Shown here one piece after another: positions 1 through 8,491 of a stretch of DNA of 64,000 nucleotides. The notes under the pieces were generated by a model. It worked only from the letters and a program-made list of their open reading frames with translations, ran no database searches and was not told the DNA's origin. A program made the position numbers and the translations under genes. This DNA comes from JACKHO01 sp041398745 (GTDB lineage: Bacteria; Planctomycetota; Planctomycetia; Planctomycetales; Planctomycetaceae): the NCBI GenBank assembly GCA_041398745.1, contig JAWKUB010000004.1, forward strand, positions 806,001 through 870,000. The letters are read 5' to 3'. Position 1 is the stretch's first letter. Each line of letters starts with the position of its first letter.

Positions 1-1022
1 CCGAGAGTGCATCAGCTCCGTCAGACGAGGCGAGCTTGCTGGTGGGTGATTCCCCCAACATGCAGGCGGTGTTCCGGAAGATTGCGATGGTGGCCAGTCA
101 GGATGTTCCCGTGCTGGTGACTGGCGAGAGCGGAACCGGCAAGGAGTTGGTAGCTCAGGCATTGCACTTGTTCAGTGGACGCAAGCAGGGAGCGTTTGTG
201 CCCGTTTGTGTCCCCGCCATGAACGAAGGCCTCATCGAAAGCGAACTGTTCGGGCATGCTGGTGGCGCATTTACGGGAGCAACTCAGGCTCGTCGCGGCT
301 TGCTGCAACAGGCAAGCGGCGGCACGGCGTTCCTCGACGAAATTGGCGACGTCGCCCTCGCCCTGCAGGTGAAGCTGCTGCGGGTGCTGGAGGAAAAGAA
401 GGTGACCCCGGTCGGGAGTAATCAGGCAGTGGCGGCTGATTTTCGACTGGTGGCGGCCACGAATCGAAACCTCGAAGAAATGGTGCGTCAAAAGTCTTTT
501 CGGGAAGATTTGTATTATCGCCTGAGCACGTTCCGCATTGATCTGCCACCGCTGCGTGAGCGAGGTGATGACGTCGTTCTGCTGGCCAAACATTTTCTGA
601 ATCGATTCTCGAATGCCACGCGCTACCAGTTCGCGCCGGAAACGCTGGACGAACTGCGAAGCCGCAAGTGGCACGGCAATGTGCGGGAACTCAGAAATGC
701 CGTCGAGCATGCGGCCATTCTCAGTCGCTCCGGGACCATACTTCCATCTGCCCTCCCCTCCCCGGTTTTGCCTTCGGGCTCGACGGCCTCACCGACGCTC
801 GACCTTGCGGGCGTCGTCAACCTGTGGCTGCAGTCGCGTGAGGGAAAGAACGAACCGGGGTTGCTGAATCAGTTCATGGAAACCATTGAACCCATTCTGT
901 TCCAGCACGCGCTGGAAGTGTCAGGCGGGAACCGTAGTGAAGCAGCACAGCTGTTGGGGATTCATCGCCAGACACTACGCGAGAAGCTCCGGCGGTATGA
1001 TATGGATTCCAGCGTCGATTAG
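1..1022 (+). CDS. Sigma-54-dependent transcriptional activator, NtrC family (5' end outside window)
   Basis: The frame is open to the left edge, so the N-terminus (probably a receiver or other sensory domain) lies outside. What is seen is a full AAA+ sigma-54 interaction domain: Walker A GESGTGKE, the sigma-54 contact loop GAFTGA, Walker B with FLDEIGDV, and a sensor/arginine-finger region (REDLYYRLS, PPLRERGDD). It is followed by a variable linker and a C-terminal Fis-type helix-turn-helix (GGNRSEAAQLLGIHRQTLRE). Such proteins hydrolyse ATP to open promoters held by RpoN, which is encoded in this window at 33207-34679. The signal sensed cannot be told from this fragment. The gene converges on truB. 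Confidence 0.95.
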   Translation, partial: ESASAPSDEASLLVGDSPNMQAVFRKIAMVASQDVPVLVTGESGTGKELVAQALHLFSGRKQGAFVPVCVPAMNEGLIESELFGHAGGAFTGATQARRGLLQQASGGTAFLDEIGDVALALQVKLLRVLEEKKVTPVGSNQAVAADFRLVAATNRNLEEMVRQKSFREDLYYRLSTFRIDLPPLRERGDDVVLLAKHFLNRFSNATRYQFAPETLDELRSRKWHGNVRELRNAVEHAAILSRSGTILPSALPSPVLPSGSTASPTLDLAGVVNLWLQSREGKNEPGLLNQFMETIEPILFQHALEVSGGNRSEAAQLLGIHRQTLREKLRRYDMDSSVD

Positions 1023-1146
1023 GTCCGAGGCGTCTCAGTTCGCAGTAGGCCGGACCGCAAGGTCGCATGTTCTTGCCGTAACTGCGCAAGCCAAGCTCCA
1101 GCCTCTTTGGATGTCGTCTCAACAATTCGCATGTCACTCTTACGGC

Positions 1147-2079
1147 CTATTTTTTCGGCCGGCGGTACTGGAAGACTTGCCTCGGCCAGTATTTGTCTTT
1201 GACACGTTCCAACAGGGCGACGAGTTCATCGCGTTCGTTAAGAGCGGCAATGAAGTCGGGGCGTTCAGAAAGCACGACAGATGTTCCCGTCAGCGGCGGC
1301 GATTCAATTTCGGGAAGCGGGAACTGCTGCTGGTCAATTGTCAGCGGCTGTCCCTGATGCGTGCGTGATAGAGCATCACCGGTGAGGCGAATTCGAGGAA
1401 AGTGCGGCAACGCGACGGTCGGTGGCGCGGCGTGTTGAAGCAGGTCGGCCTTGGTCTGATCTTCGATGGTCAACGAGTGTTCAATGGAGAATGGTCCAAT
1501 TGCCGTGCGCTCGAGTTCTGTCATGACGGCGCCGGTTCCGAGCGTTTGAGCAATGTCACGGCCGATTGATCTGATGTACGTCCCGCTGCCACATTCAATT
1601 TCGAGCGAGAACGTTTCCTCGTTGACGTTCAGCACTTCGATGGAATGCACATGCACATACCTTGGCGCGAGGTTGACTTCCTCACCACTGCGCACCCGAT
1701 TGTAAGCCCGGCGACCATCGACCCAGACGGCGGAATACTGTGGCGGGACTTGAGCGATTTCTCCAATGAACTGCGGTAGCACTGACTTAATCAACGCTGC
1801 ACCGAGTGCGGGGGCATTATCGACGCAACGCAATTCCGTTTCGGTGTCGTCGCTGTCGCTGGTGACTCCGTGCAGGAATTTCGCCCGGTAGGTTTTGGGG
1901 AGTTCGTGAATGTAAGGGACGAGCCGTGTCGACTTCCCGAGGCATATCAGCAGCACGCCCGTGGCAATGGGGTCCAGGGTGCCGGCATGTCCGCACTTCT
2001 CGGGACGCACCAGACGTTCCACGGCGTTCACAGCATCGCGGGAGGTGACCCCTTGCGGTTTATTGACGTTGAGAATCAT
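1147..2079 (-). CDS. truB: tRNA pseudouridine(55) synthase TruB
   Basis: Converts U55 of tRNA to pseudouridine in the T-loop. The N-terminus has the family signature: MILNVNKPQGVTSRD, then GHAGTLDPIATGVL with the catalytic Asp at about residue 36, followed by the RRAYNRVRSGE and GTYIRSI motifs. I start at the ATG at 2079 because MILNVNKP is the usual TruB beginning. A longer frame to 2127 exists but would run into the upstream FGE gene. From 2079 the gene begins 14 bases after the FGE stop, so the two are probably co-transcribed. Length (310 aa) is normal. Confidence 0.95.
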   Translation of the reverse strand: MILNVNKPQGVTSRDAVNAVERLVRPEKCGHAGTLDPIATGVLLICLGKSTRLVPYIHELPKTYRAKFLHGVTSDSDDTETELRCVDNAPALGAALIKSVLPQFIGEIAQVPPQYSAVWVDGRRAYNRVRSGEEVNLAPRYVHVHSIEVLNVNEETFSLEIECGSGTYIRSIGRDIAQTLGTGAVMTELERTAIGPFSIEHSLTIEDQTKADLLQHAAPPTVALPHFPRIRLTGDALSRTHQGQPLTIDQQQFPLPEIESPPLTGTSVVLSERPDFIAALNERDELVALLERVKDKYWPRQVFQYRRPKK

Positions 2080-2093
2080 CGGCCCAAAGCGGT

Positions 2094-3293
2094 TTACTGT
2101 GCGGAGGCGAGTTTGGACTTGCGCCACTCTTCAATGCGGGCCTGCGCTTCATGAAAACGGTCGAGGCCGTTCTGGTCGACCACACAACGGAAGCCGTTGT
2201 GGAAGCTGCTGGACATGATTTCGCCGCGCATCCGGGCACCGCAGCGATAGCCGGTGCAACTGTTGGTGTTGCACATGAACGAACCACCACGCTGAGACCG
2301 CTTGATGATATCCGGCTCCTGAGGATCAAAACTGTCGCCCGGACCGGTGGGGTTGTGTACGGGCGCCACTCGGTAGTAATCCTGTCGATAGTAGTCGGCA
2401 CACCATTCCCAGACGTTACCCGCCATGTCGTACAGGCCAAGCTCATTGGGAGGGAACGACTTTACGGGCGAGGAGGTGAGGAATCCGTCTTCCACGCGGC
2501 GGTCGATGGGGAATTCACCCTGCCAGAAATTGGCGAGGTATTTGCCGTCGGGAGTCAATTCATTGCCCCACGGGTAGCGAATATCTTTGCCCCCATTGCG
2601 TGCGGCGTACTCAAATTCGGCTTCGGTAGGGAGCCGCTTGCCAGCCCATTCGCAGTAGGCCACGGCATCATCCCAGTTCACATGCACGACGGGATGGTCC
2701 ATTTTCTCCGAGATGTCCGAGCCCGGTCCCTCAGGATGACGCCAGTTGGCACCATCAACCACCTCCCACACCTGGTATTCCCAGTTGGGGACCCCAGTGA
2801 CGAGATTTTCCCGATCAAAATTCCGGTTGAAGCAAATCGATCCAGCGTTCAGCTTCTCTTCTGGAATGAGACTGGCATCCACCCCGCTGCGGGCGAAATC
2901 TTCTCGCGTCGGTTTCTTTTCCGCGAAGGTGACGTAGCCTGTCATTTCCACGAACTCAGCAAATTCGCGATTCGTAATCGTCGTTTCTTCCATCCAGAAG
3001 TCGTCGAGAATGACGCGGTGTGCCGGGTATTCGTCGGGCTTTATGCGGTGCTTGTTTTCCGCTTCGGAAATGGGAAGGTCATTCGTGCCCATGATGAACT
3101 CACCGCCCGGCACAAACACCATGCCGGGGAGTGCTTCATTTGCGTTTGCGGCCTGTTCTGATGACCCCTCGGTGTTTCCGGCCTCTGGGTTGTCGGCTGG
3201 AACCGTACGTGAACCAGCTGGAGCAAGTACAGCGGCGAGGAGTAACAAACAGACGACGAGGGCGACGCCCCCAATCAGAATCAGTCGGTTCAT
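2094..3293 (-). CDS. Formylglycine-generating enzyme (FGE/SUMF1 family), membrane-anchored
   Basis: 399 aa. Residues 3-24 form a hydrophobic signal-anchor, then a low-complexity linker, then an FGE-sulfatase domain from about 55 to 385 with VPGGEFIMGT, RLPTEAEFEYAAR, YPWGN, LYDMAGNVWEWC and NGFRC. Unlike many FGE-like proteins, this one keeps the catalytic copper-binding cysteine pair: C341 and C346 in GGSFMCNTNSC, with the five-residue spacing of human C336/C341. It is therefore likely to be a true activator that oxidises the sulfatase Cys to formylglycine; planctomycetes are rich in sulfatases. No sulfatase lies in this window. The anchor places the enzyme on the outer face of the cytoplasmic membrane. 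Lies just upstream of truB on the same strand. Confidence 0.88.
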   Translation of the reverse strand: MNRLILIGGVALVVCLLLLAAVLAPAGSRTVPADNPEAGNTEGSSEQAANANEALPGMVFVPGGEFIMGTNDLPISEAENKHRIKPDEYPAHRVILDDFWMEETTITNREFAEFVEMTGYVTFAEKKPTREDFARSGVDASLIPEEKLNAGSICFNRNFDRENLVTGVPNWEYQVWEVVDGANWRHPEGPGSDISEKMDHPVVHVNWDDAVAYCEWAGKRLPTEAEFEYAARNGGKDIRYPWGNELTPDGKYLANFWQGEFPIDRRVEDGFLTSSPVKSFPPNELGLYDMAGNVWEWCADYYRQDYYRVAPVHNPTGPGDSFDPQEPDIIKRSQRGGSFMCNTNSCTGYRCGARMRGEIMSSSFHNGFRCVVDQNGLDRFHEAQARIEEWRKSKLASAQ

Positions 3294-3446
3294 TTGTCTG
3301 CTGGATATTGGTTTACGAAGTTCAGAGGGAGGAGCTTGATTCTACGGCGCGACGCGACAACCGTCCATCCGCTGGAGAGCGGCTCAGGTTCGGACAGAAT
3401 GAAACAAGTAGCCCCATACGTTCCATGATGCTACGCTCTGGCAGTG

Positions 3447-4061
3447 CTATTCACATTGCCGAGACTGCCAAATCGCGAGCAGTTTCTCGTAGTCAGCTGG
3501 GGCGTTCATGTTCTGCAGCGACTCAAGCTGAGGGTCCACCTGTCGCAGCTCACCTGTCGTAACATCAATTGTGGAAACGCCTTCACGCAGGAAGACAGGG
3601 CGCATGCGGTTTGCTTCAATCAGTTCCCACGCACGTTTTCCGAGGCCCGTTCGATATACAGCGGCCAACGGATGCAGGTATTGCACCTCGCTGGCCATGA
3701 CGATGTCATGATTTCCCAGTTGATGAGCGAGATGCTGGATGAAATTCGGCCTGAGCAGCGGGACGTCACATCCCGTAACGTATGCTGCCTCAGTGGTTTG
3801 CTCCAAATGTGACAGTCCGAGGGCAATGCCGGCTAAGGGGCCTAAGCCTTCTCGGGAATCACGCAGTATTTCGACATCCTGCGGCAGTTCGGGAAGTGTT
3901 TGATGCGGGGCAGCGACCACGACGACGTGAGAGGCAACGGCACGGACTGCATCGACCACAAGCTGGAGCGAAGTACTCTCCCCAAACGGCAATAATGCCT
4001 TCGGCCTTTGCATGCGACTGGAACTTCCGCCACACAACACGACTCCTCCAATGTCTGGCAA
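3447..4061 (-). CDS. mobA: MobA-like nucleotidyltransferase (molybdenum cofactor guanylyltransferase)
   Basis: Probably attaches GMP to molybdopterin. Motifs: LCGGSSSRMQRPKALLPFG (nucleotide-binding loop), GPLAGI, and TGCDVPLL (metal-binding Asp). About 204 aa from a TTG codon at 4061, preceded by an AGGA, so the protein begins MPDIGGVVLCGG as expected. The alternative is an ATG at 4148 (29 more residues), which would swallow the palindrome at 4137-4150 and give an extension untypical of the family. Divergent from the Ser/Thr kinase at 4227. A related NTP-transferase role (such as MocA-type cytidylyl transfer) cannot be excluded. No other moco gene is nearby. Confidence 0.8.
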   Translation of the reverse strand: MPDIGGVVLCGGSSSRMQRPKALLPFGESTSLQLVVDAVRAVASHVVVVAAPHQTLPELPQDVEILRDSREGLGPLAGIALGLSHLEQTTEAAYVTGCDVPLLRPNFIQHLAHQLGNHDIVMASEVQYLHPLAAVYRTGLGKRAWELIEANRMRPVFLREGVSTIDVTTGELRQVDPQLESLQNMNAPADYEKLLAIWQSRQCE

Positions 4062-4136
4062 TTTGGGTTTTCCTGTGGATTTTTGTTGAAAAATGATGAA
4101 AATTCTCGTGAAGAGTTTGGTAACACCAGCATTATC

Positions 4137-4150
4137 CAATGCTAGCATTG
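4137..4150. promoter_or_regulatory. 14-bp perfect palindrome in a divergent intergenic region
   Basis: CAATGCTAGCATTG is its own reverse complement. It sits between the mobA-like start (4061) and the kinase start (4227). The left half overlaps another inverted pair, AGCATT-ATCC-AATGCT (from about 4127), so three AGCATT/AATGCT half-sites are stacked. This is the look of an operator for a dimeric regulator, but the function is inference only. Confidence 0.35.
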
Positions 4151-4226
4151 AGGAAGACAACCGAAACCTATGAGGGGATTTCAGTTTCCCTCGAACCGTT
4201 CTCCATCCACTGAATTCGCAGGAAGC

Positions 4227-5432
4227 ATGACACAGACGTTGAAGAAATCGTTTTGGGAAATGTTGGCGCGGTCTCGCGTTCTCCGTCCGGAACGACTTCA
4301 GCAGGTTCGAGAGTCCTTTGGTGAACTGGAGGGCTTGGCTGCTGCCCGACAGGTTGTGGCGTCCGGCGCCCTGACGAAGTTTCAGGCGGAAGAAATCATT
4401 AATGGCCGCTGGCGTAAGCTGCGCGTGGGTGATTTCATTCTTCGAGACATTCTTGGCTTCGGCGGCATGGGAACCGCTTACGTGGCCATTGACGAGAAGA
4501 GCCGGCAAACCGTGGCGATAAAACTGCTGGGCGAACAGCACAAGCACGAAGCCGGTATGCGAGCACGTTTCCAGTTGGAAGGCCGCGCCGGTATGGAATT
4601 GTCGCATCCCAATGTGGTGCGTACTCTCGAACTCGGCACCATTACCGAACTCTACGGCGAAACCGATTTCATGGTCATGGAACTGTTCCCCGGGGTCACG
4701 CTGCTGGAGGGAATTCAGTTCAGTTCTGGACCACTGAAACTGGACGCCGCCTGCGATGTCATTGCTCAGGCAGCGTCAGGGCTCAATTACCTGCACAAGT
4801 TGGGAATGGTGCACCGCGACGTCAAACCGGACAACATTCTCATCAACTCCGATGGTGAAGTGAAACTTCTGGACTTCGGGCTGACGCTTGCTGATAAGTC
4901 GAGCCAGGATGATGAGTTTTCCCTCGCCATGATTTTCGGGCACGATTGTCTCGGCACGGCCGATTTCATCCCACCCGAACAGGCCGCCGACAGTTTCAAA
5001 GTCGACGCCCGAGCCGACGTTTACAGTTTGGGGTGCTCGTTGTTTGTGGCACTGACCGCACGCAGGCCGTTCCCCAAAGAGAACCGACTGGCCACGGTGC
5101 GGGCACATGCGACCGACCCACGTCCGCGTGTGTGCGACTTTAATGCCGAAGTGCCCGATGTGGTCAGTGACTACGTACAGCAAATGATGGCCATCAATCC
5201 GGCCGATCGACCGAAGGACATGGGCGAAGTTATTCGATTTCTGGTGCCGTTCGCTCGACGCCGGCGCTGGGCATTCGACTTCCGCGACGTACTCGCCACC
5301 CGTCGAAAACGCGAACGCGACAAAGCCAAAAAGAGTCGCGTGCAACAGAATCAACCTCCACAAAGCATGCGTCCCACCGACGTCGTCTCCCGCGCCGAGA
5401 CCGACTCGCCGGAAGGCCCGAAGCAGCCGTAG
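4227..5432 (+). CDS. Cytosolic Ser/Thr protein kinase (Hanks type)
   Basis: 401 aa from the ATG at 4227 (AGGA five bases upstream); a longer frame opens at 4170. Residues 1-60 are the helical region common in planctomycete kinases, ending in SGALTKFQAEEIINGR. The kinase domain runs from about 67 to 345: glycine loop GFGGMGTAY, VAIKLL with Lys99, HRDVKPDN (Asp198), DFG (216-218), PPEQ and DVYSLGC. All catalytic residues are present, so it should be active. No transmembrane segment is seen; the C-terminus is Arg/Lys-rich and ends in a polar tail. Substrates unknown. Monocistronic, divergent from mobA. Confidence 0.93.
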   Translation: MTQTLKKSFWEMLARSRVLRPERLQQVRESFGELEGLAAARQVVASGALTKFQAEEIINGRWRKLRVGDFILRDILGFGGMGTAYVAIDEKSRQTVAIKLLGEQHKHEAGMRARFQLEGRAGMELSHPNVVRTLELGTITELYGETDFMVMELFPGVTLLEGIQFSSGPLKLDAACDVIAQAASGLNYLHKLGMVHRDVKPDNILINSDGEVKLLDFGLTLADKSSQDDEFSLAMIFGHDCLGTADFIPPEQAADSFKVDARADVYSLGCSLFVALTARRPFPKENRLATVRAHATDPRPRVCDFNAEVPDVVSDYVQQMMAINPADRPKDMGEVIRFLVPFARRRRWAFDFRDVLATRRKRERDKAKKSRVQQNQPPQSMRPTDVVSRAETDSPEGPKQP

Positions 5433-5489
5433 TGCCGAGATCTTCGTGCAGGCTTCTCAGGCTAATTCGCTTTCACATCATTTGGGTAA

Positions 5490-5655
5490 GAGAGAAGAAA
5501 CCACGGAGGCACTGAGAGCACGGAGCCGGATTGTCATCGCTCGTGTCTCGCGAAGGTGAGTTTCGTGATGAAAACAACTTTCATCTCTTCGATAAGATAG
5601 GTCGCCTACGCATTTTCTCAGTGTCCTCCGTGCCTCCGTGGTTATTATTTCTCTC
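5490..5655. repeat. Long imperfect inverted repeat in an intergenic region
   Basis: The 357-bp space between the kinase and the radical SAM gene holds no gene. It carries two arms, 5490-5525 (core AACCACGGAGGCAC) and 5617-5655 (core GTGCCTCCGTGGTT), inverted to each other and about 90 bp apart. The match extends outward to GAGAGAA/TTCTCTC and inward to CGGAG/CTCAG-like sequence. Between them is a smaller hairpin, GATGAAA-ACAAC-TTTCATC (5567-5585). No target-site duplication or transposase was seen. From memory, arms rich in CCACGGAGGCAC-like sequence recur in environmental bacterial genomes as non-coding repeats; I could not check this. Confidence 0.7.
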
Positions 5656-5789
5656 ATAGTGGCCTGGCGGCAGAGGTGATTTTGGTTGACGTGTTTGAAA
5701 CTTGGCGGCTGGCCGCAGGTTGCTCGATAGGGTATCCTTGAGCGTGTGAATCAACCGAAGCCTCGCCCTCCCATTTTGAGTGGAATGTT

Positions 5790-7100
5790 ATGTACCTGCG
5801 CATGGCCAAGCGGCTGCTGTTTGAAACAGACAAGTGGGCGCTGTGGAAACTGTTCTGGAACATGGGCGTCAAAGGTTCGCTCTCGGTTCAGCGGTTTAAG
5901 AGCAAACTGAAACGCGGCGAGGTGTTTCCGCCATTTCTGTACATTTCCATCATCAACTCGTGCAACTTGCGTTGCCAGGGATGCTGGGTCGATGTCGCTG
6001 CCAAGCAGCAGGTCATCGACATCGATGCCATGGACAAGCTCATTAACGAAGCGAAGGCCAACGGCAACGTCTTCTTCGGGATTGTCGGCGGCGAGCCGTT
6101 CATGCATCCGCAAATCCTGGAAATCTTTAAGCGACATCCCGACTGCTATTTCCAGGTCTTCACCAACGGTCACTTCATTACCGACGAAGTCGCCAAAGAA
6201 CTGCGTCGGTTCGGAAACGTCACGCCGCTCATTAGTGTGGAAGGCACCGAAATTGTCAGCGACGAACGCCGCGGTCGGCCGGGGGTGTTGTCCAAGACCA
6301 TGGAAGGCATCCAGAACTGCCTGAATAACAAAGTCTTTACCGGAGTGTGTACGAGCGTCTGCAAGACGAACATCGACGACCTCGTCACCGAGAAGTGGGT
6401 TGATCGGCTCATTGAAATGGGTGTGTTCTACACCTGGTTCCACGTCTACCGCCCCATGGGGCCCGACTCCAATCCAGAGTTGTGTCTGACTCGCGAAGAT
6501 CAGCGTCGTATTCGTCAGTTTGTGGTCGACATGCGCGTGAAGAAGCCGATTGTCTTCGTCGACGCATACTACGACCACGCGGGCCAGGCACTTTGCCCGG
6601 CAGCGACCGGGATTACGCATCACATCAGCCCTTGGGGTGGAGTTGAGCCCTGCCCCATCGTGCAGTTCAACTCGGACAACATCCACGCCGAAGGCAAAAC
6701 GCTCAAAGAAAAACTCGACTCCCCCTTCCTCAAGGAATTTCGTGAACTTGCCCGCGATACCACCCGCGGCTGCATTGTGCTGGAACGTCCCGACCTGCTG
6801 GAGCAACTCATCGAAAAGCACGGTGCAACCGATGGCACTGCTCGGCAGACGGCAAAGGCAGAACTCCACGCCATGGAAGTGCGCCCGTCCCAGTACAGTG
6901 AGGAAGACGCCATCCCGGAAAAGAGCTGGGCCTACTGGCTGGCGAAGAGGATGTTCTTCAACGACTTCAACGCCTACGCCGGCCGAGATCACTCCCAGAA
7001 CTCCGCTCCCGCGGTCCTCTCTCGTCGCGTGAGTGTTGGTGAATCAAAAGAACCGGTCACGGTGCCGCTGGAAATGTCGGTGAACGATTCCGAGTCGTAA
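5790..7100 (+). CDS. Radical SAM protein of unknown substrate
   Basis: 436 aa. The cluster motif is C58-x3-C62-x2-C65 (SCNLRCQGCW) in the usual N-terminal place, followed by the SAM-binding GGEP (VGGEPFMHP) and a TIM-barrel pattern (TNGHFI, ISVEG, TGVCTSVCK). A later cysteine-bearing segment (LCPAATGITHHISPWGGVEPCP) resembles the place where SPASM-like proteins bind an auxiliary cluster, but too few cysteines are visible to be sure. Roughly the last 60 residues are variable. Peptide, lipid or sugar modification are all possible. It precedes the glycan genes on the same strand with a 92-bp gap, so a role in glycoconjugate or lipid modification is possible but unproven. Confidence 0.85.
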   Translation: MYLRMAKRLLFETDKWALWKLFWNMGVKGSLSVQRFKSKLKRGEVFPPFLYISIINSCNLRCQGCWVDVAAKQQVIDIDAMDKLINEAKANGNVFFGIVGGEPFMHPQILEIFKRHPDCYFQVFTNGHFITDEVAKELRRFGNVTPLISVEGTEIVSDERRGRPGVLSKTMEGIQNCLNNKVFTGVCTSVCKTNIDDLVTEKWVDRLIEMGVFYTWFHVYRPMGPDSNPELCLTREDQRRIRQFVVDMRVKKPIVFVDAYYDHAGQALCPAATGITHHISPWGGVEPCPIVQFNSDNIHAEGKTLKEKLDSPFLKEFRELARDTTRGCIVLERPDLLEQLIEKHGATDGTARQTAKAELHAMEVRPSQYSEEDAIPEKSWAYWLAKRMFFNDFNAYAGRDHSQNSAPAVLSRRVSVGESKEPVTVPLEMSVNDSES

Positions 7101-7192
7101 CTTACCGGAAGAGCAGCCCCAGCTTCGTATTGACCCCATTTTTCAATTGGGCCTAGACTTAGGCACGCGTAGGAGGAGTCTGCGCTGTCAAT

Positions 7193-8479
7193 TTGGCCAA
7201 ACCAAAAGAAGACATGGACGTCTGGTTCTTACATTCCGGCGAAACCGTCCCCACCGACGGCGATGTGCGTTTGTTTCGCTACGGGCAAATGTGCCAAATG
7301 CTGGCTGCTGATGGTCATACCGCACGGCATTGGGCTTCGGGATTCAATCATTTTACGAAGCAGCATCGGTGTCAGCAGTCCGAAACGCATGAAGTCGAAC
7401 TAGGCTACTTTGTCGAGTTGCTGGCGACCTCCGGTTACAAGCAGCACATCAGTTTTCAGCGAATTTGGTCTCATCAGGGCGTGGCGGCAGAATTTCGGAA
7501 GCATGCCCGCCAGCGTCCCCGACCGGACATTATCGTGGCATCGCTGCCGACACTGGAAAATTGCGAAGCCGCCCTCGATTACGGTCGAGAATTCGGTGTG
7601 CCAGTTGTGGTCGACGTTCGTGACCTGTGGCCCGACGCGTTTCTGACTCCCGTCCCTAGTTTTCTGCGTCCATTAGTAAAACCATTGCTGTTCTCTTTCG
7701 AACGGCAGGCTCAGCGAATTTGTCGGGAAGCAACGACTCTGGTCGGTGTGTCGGAAGAGTACCTCGACTGGGGTTTGCAAAAGGCCGGACGCAGTCGGAG
7801 GGACGGTGATCGAGTCATCCACCATGCGTTTGAACGCCCTCAGCTCACAGCGGAAGCGGAGGCGTCGCTCGCAACGAAATGGGAGCCCTTGGGAATCACT
7901 GCAGAACGGGGATTGCGAGTCTGCTATTTCGGAACACTCGGACGCAGTGCAGGCATTGGCGTTTTGGCTCAAACGGCTCGGCTGCTTGCGGAGCGGGGAC
8001 GTAATGACATTGAATTCGTTATTTGTGGCGGCGGACCGCGCGAGCAGGAATTGAAATCTGCGGTCGACGGATTGCCCAATGTCCTACTGCCAGGTTGGGT
8101 AAAATCCGACGAAGTCGCCTGGATGATGTCCCGCAGCGACATTGGTTTTGCTGCGTACGAGGCGAATGTCTTTCAGAGTCTCCCTAACAAGCCCATCGAA
8201 TACCTCGGAGGTGGTCTGCCGGTACTGACCACACTTCCCGGCGAACTGGCTGACCTGCTGCACAAATCGGACTGTGGTGAGTCGTTCAATGTGAGCGATG
8301 GTGCTGGCATGGCCAACTGGCTCGAAATGTGTGCCGACAATCCACAGCGACGCAATGAAATGGCCGCGAATGCAAGTCGGCTCTATCAGGAACAGTTCGC
8401 TGCCTCAAAAGTGTATCGAGAGTTTATTAACTATCTGCTGGACATCTCGGCACCCACGGCAATTATGAGGGCTGCTTGA
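7193..8479 (+). CDS. Glycosyltransferase family 4 (GT-B fold)
   Basis: Transfers a sugar from an activated donor to a glycan or lipid acceptor. The N-terminal half has the acceptor-domain pattern ending in VVVDVRDLWPDAF, typical of GT4 enzymes of surface polysaccharides. The C-terminal half has the donor-binding pattern: CYFGTLGRSAGI, FVICGGGPREQEL, LPGWV, and SLPNKPIEYLGGGLPVL (in the position of the family EX7E region). Start shown is TTG 7193, 15 bp after a strong AGGAGGA (7171-7177); ATG 7214 is the alternative, giving MDVWFLHSG. The phosphoglycosyl transferase follows after 12 bp, so the two probably act in the same glycan pathway. Confidence 0.88.
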   Translation: MAKPKEDMDVWFLHSGETVPTDGDVRLFRYGQMCQMLAADGHTARHWASGFNHFTKQHRCQQSETHEVELGYFVELLATSGYKQHISFQRIWSHQGVAAEFRKHARQRPRPDIIVASLPTLENCEAALDYGREFGVPVVVDVRDLWPDAFLTPVPSFLRPLVKPLLFSFERQAQRICREATTLVGVSEEYLDWGLQKAGRSRRDGDRVIHHAFERPQLTAEAEASLATKWEPLGITAERGLRVCYFGTLGRSAGIGVLAQTARLLAERGRNDIEFVICGGGPREQELKSAVDGLPNVLLPGWVKSDEVAWMMSRSDIGFAAYEANVFQSLPNKPIEYLGGGLPVLTTLPGELADLLHKSDCGESFNVSDGAGMANWLEMCADNPQRRNEMAANASRLYQEQFAASKVYREFINYLLDISAPTAIMRAA

Positions 8480-8491
8480 CCTTTTGACATC

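Noticed and set aside
4062..4607. N-terminal extension of the mobA-like frame (to 4607)
   Set aside because: It overlaps the kinase gene on the opposite strand and has no family sequence; the recognisable protein starts near 4061.
5751..6992. 413-codon minus frame over the radical SAM gene
   Set aside because: Long only because of codon bias in the real gene; rich in His/Val/Asp, no family pattern.
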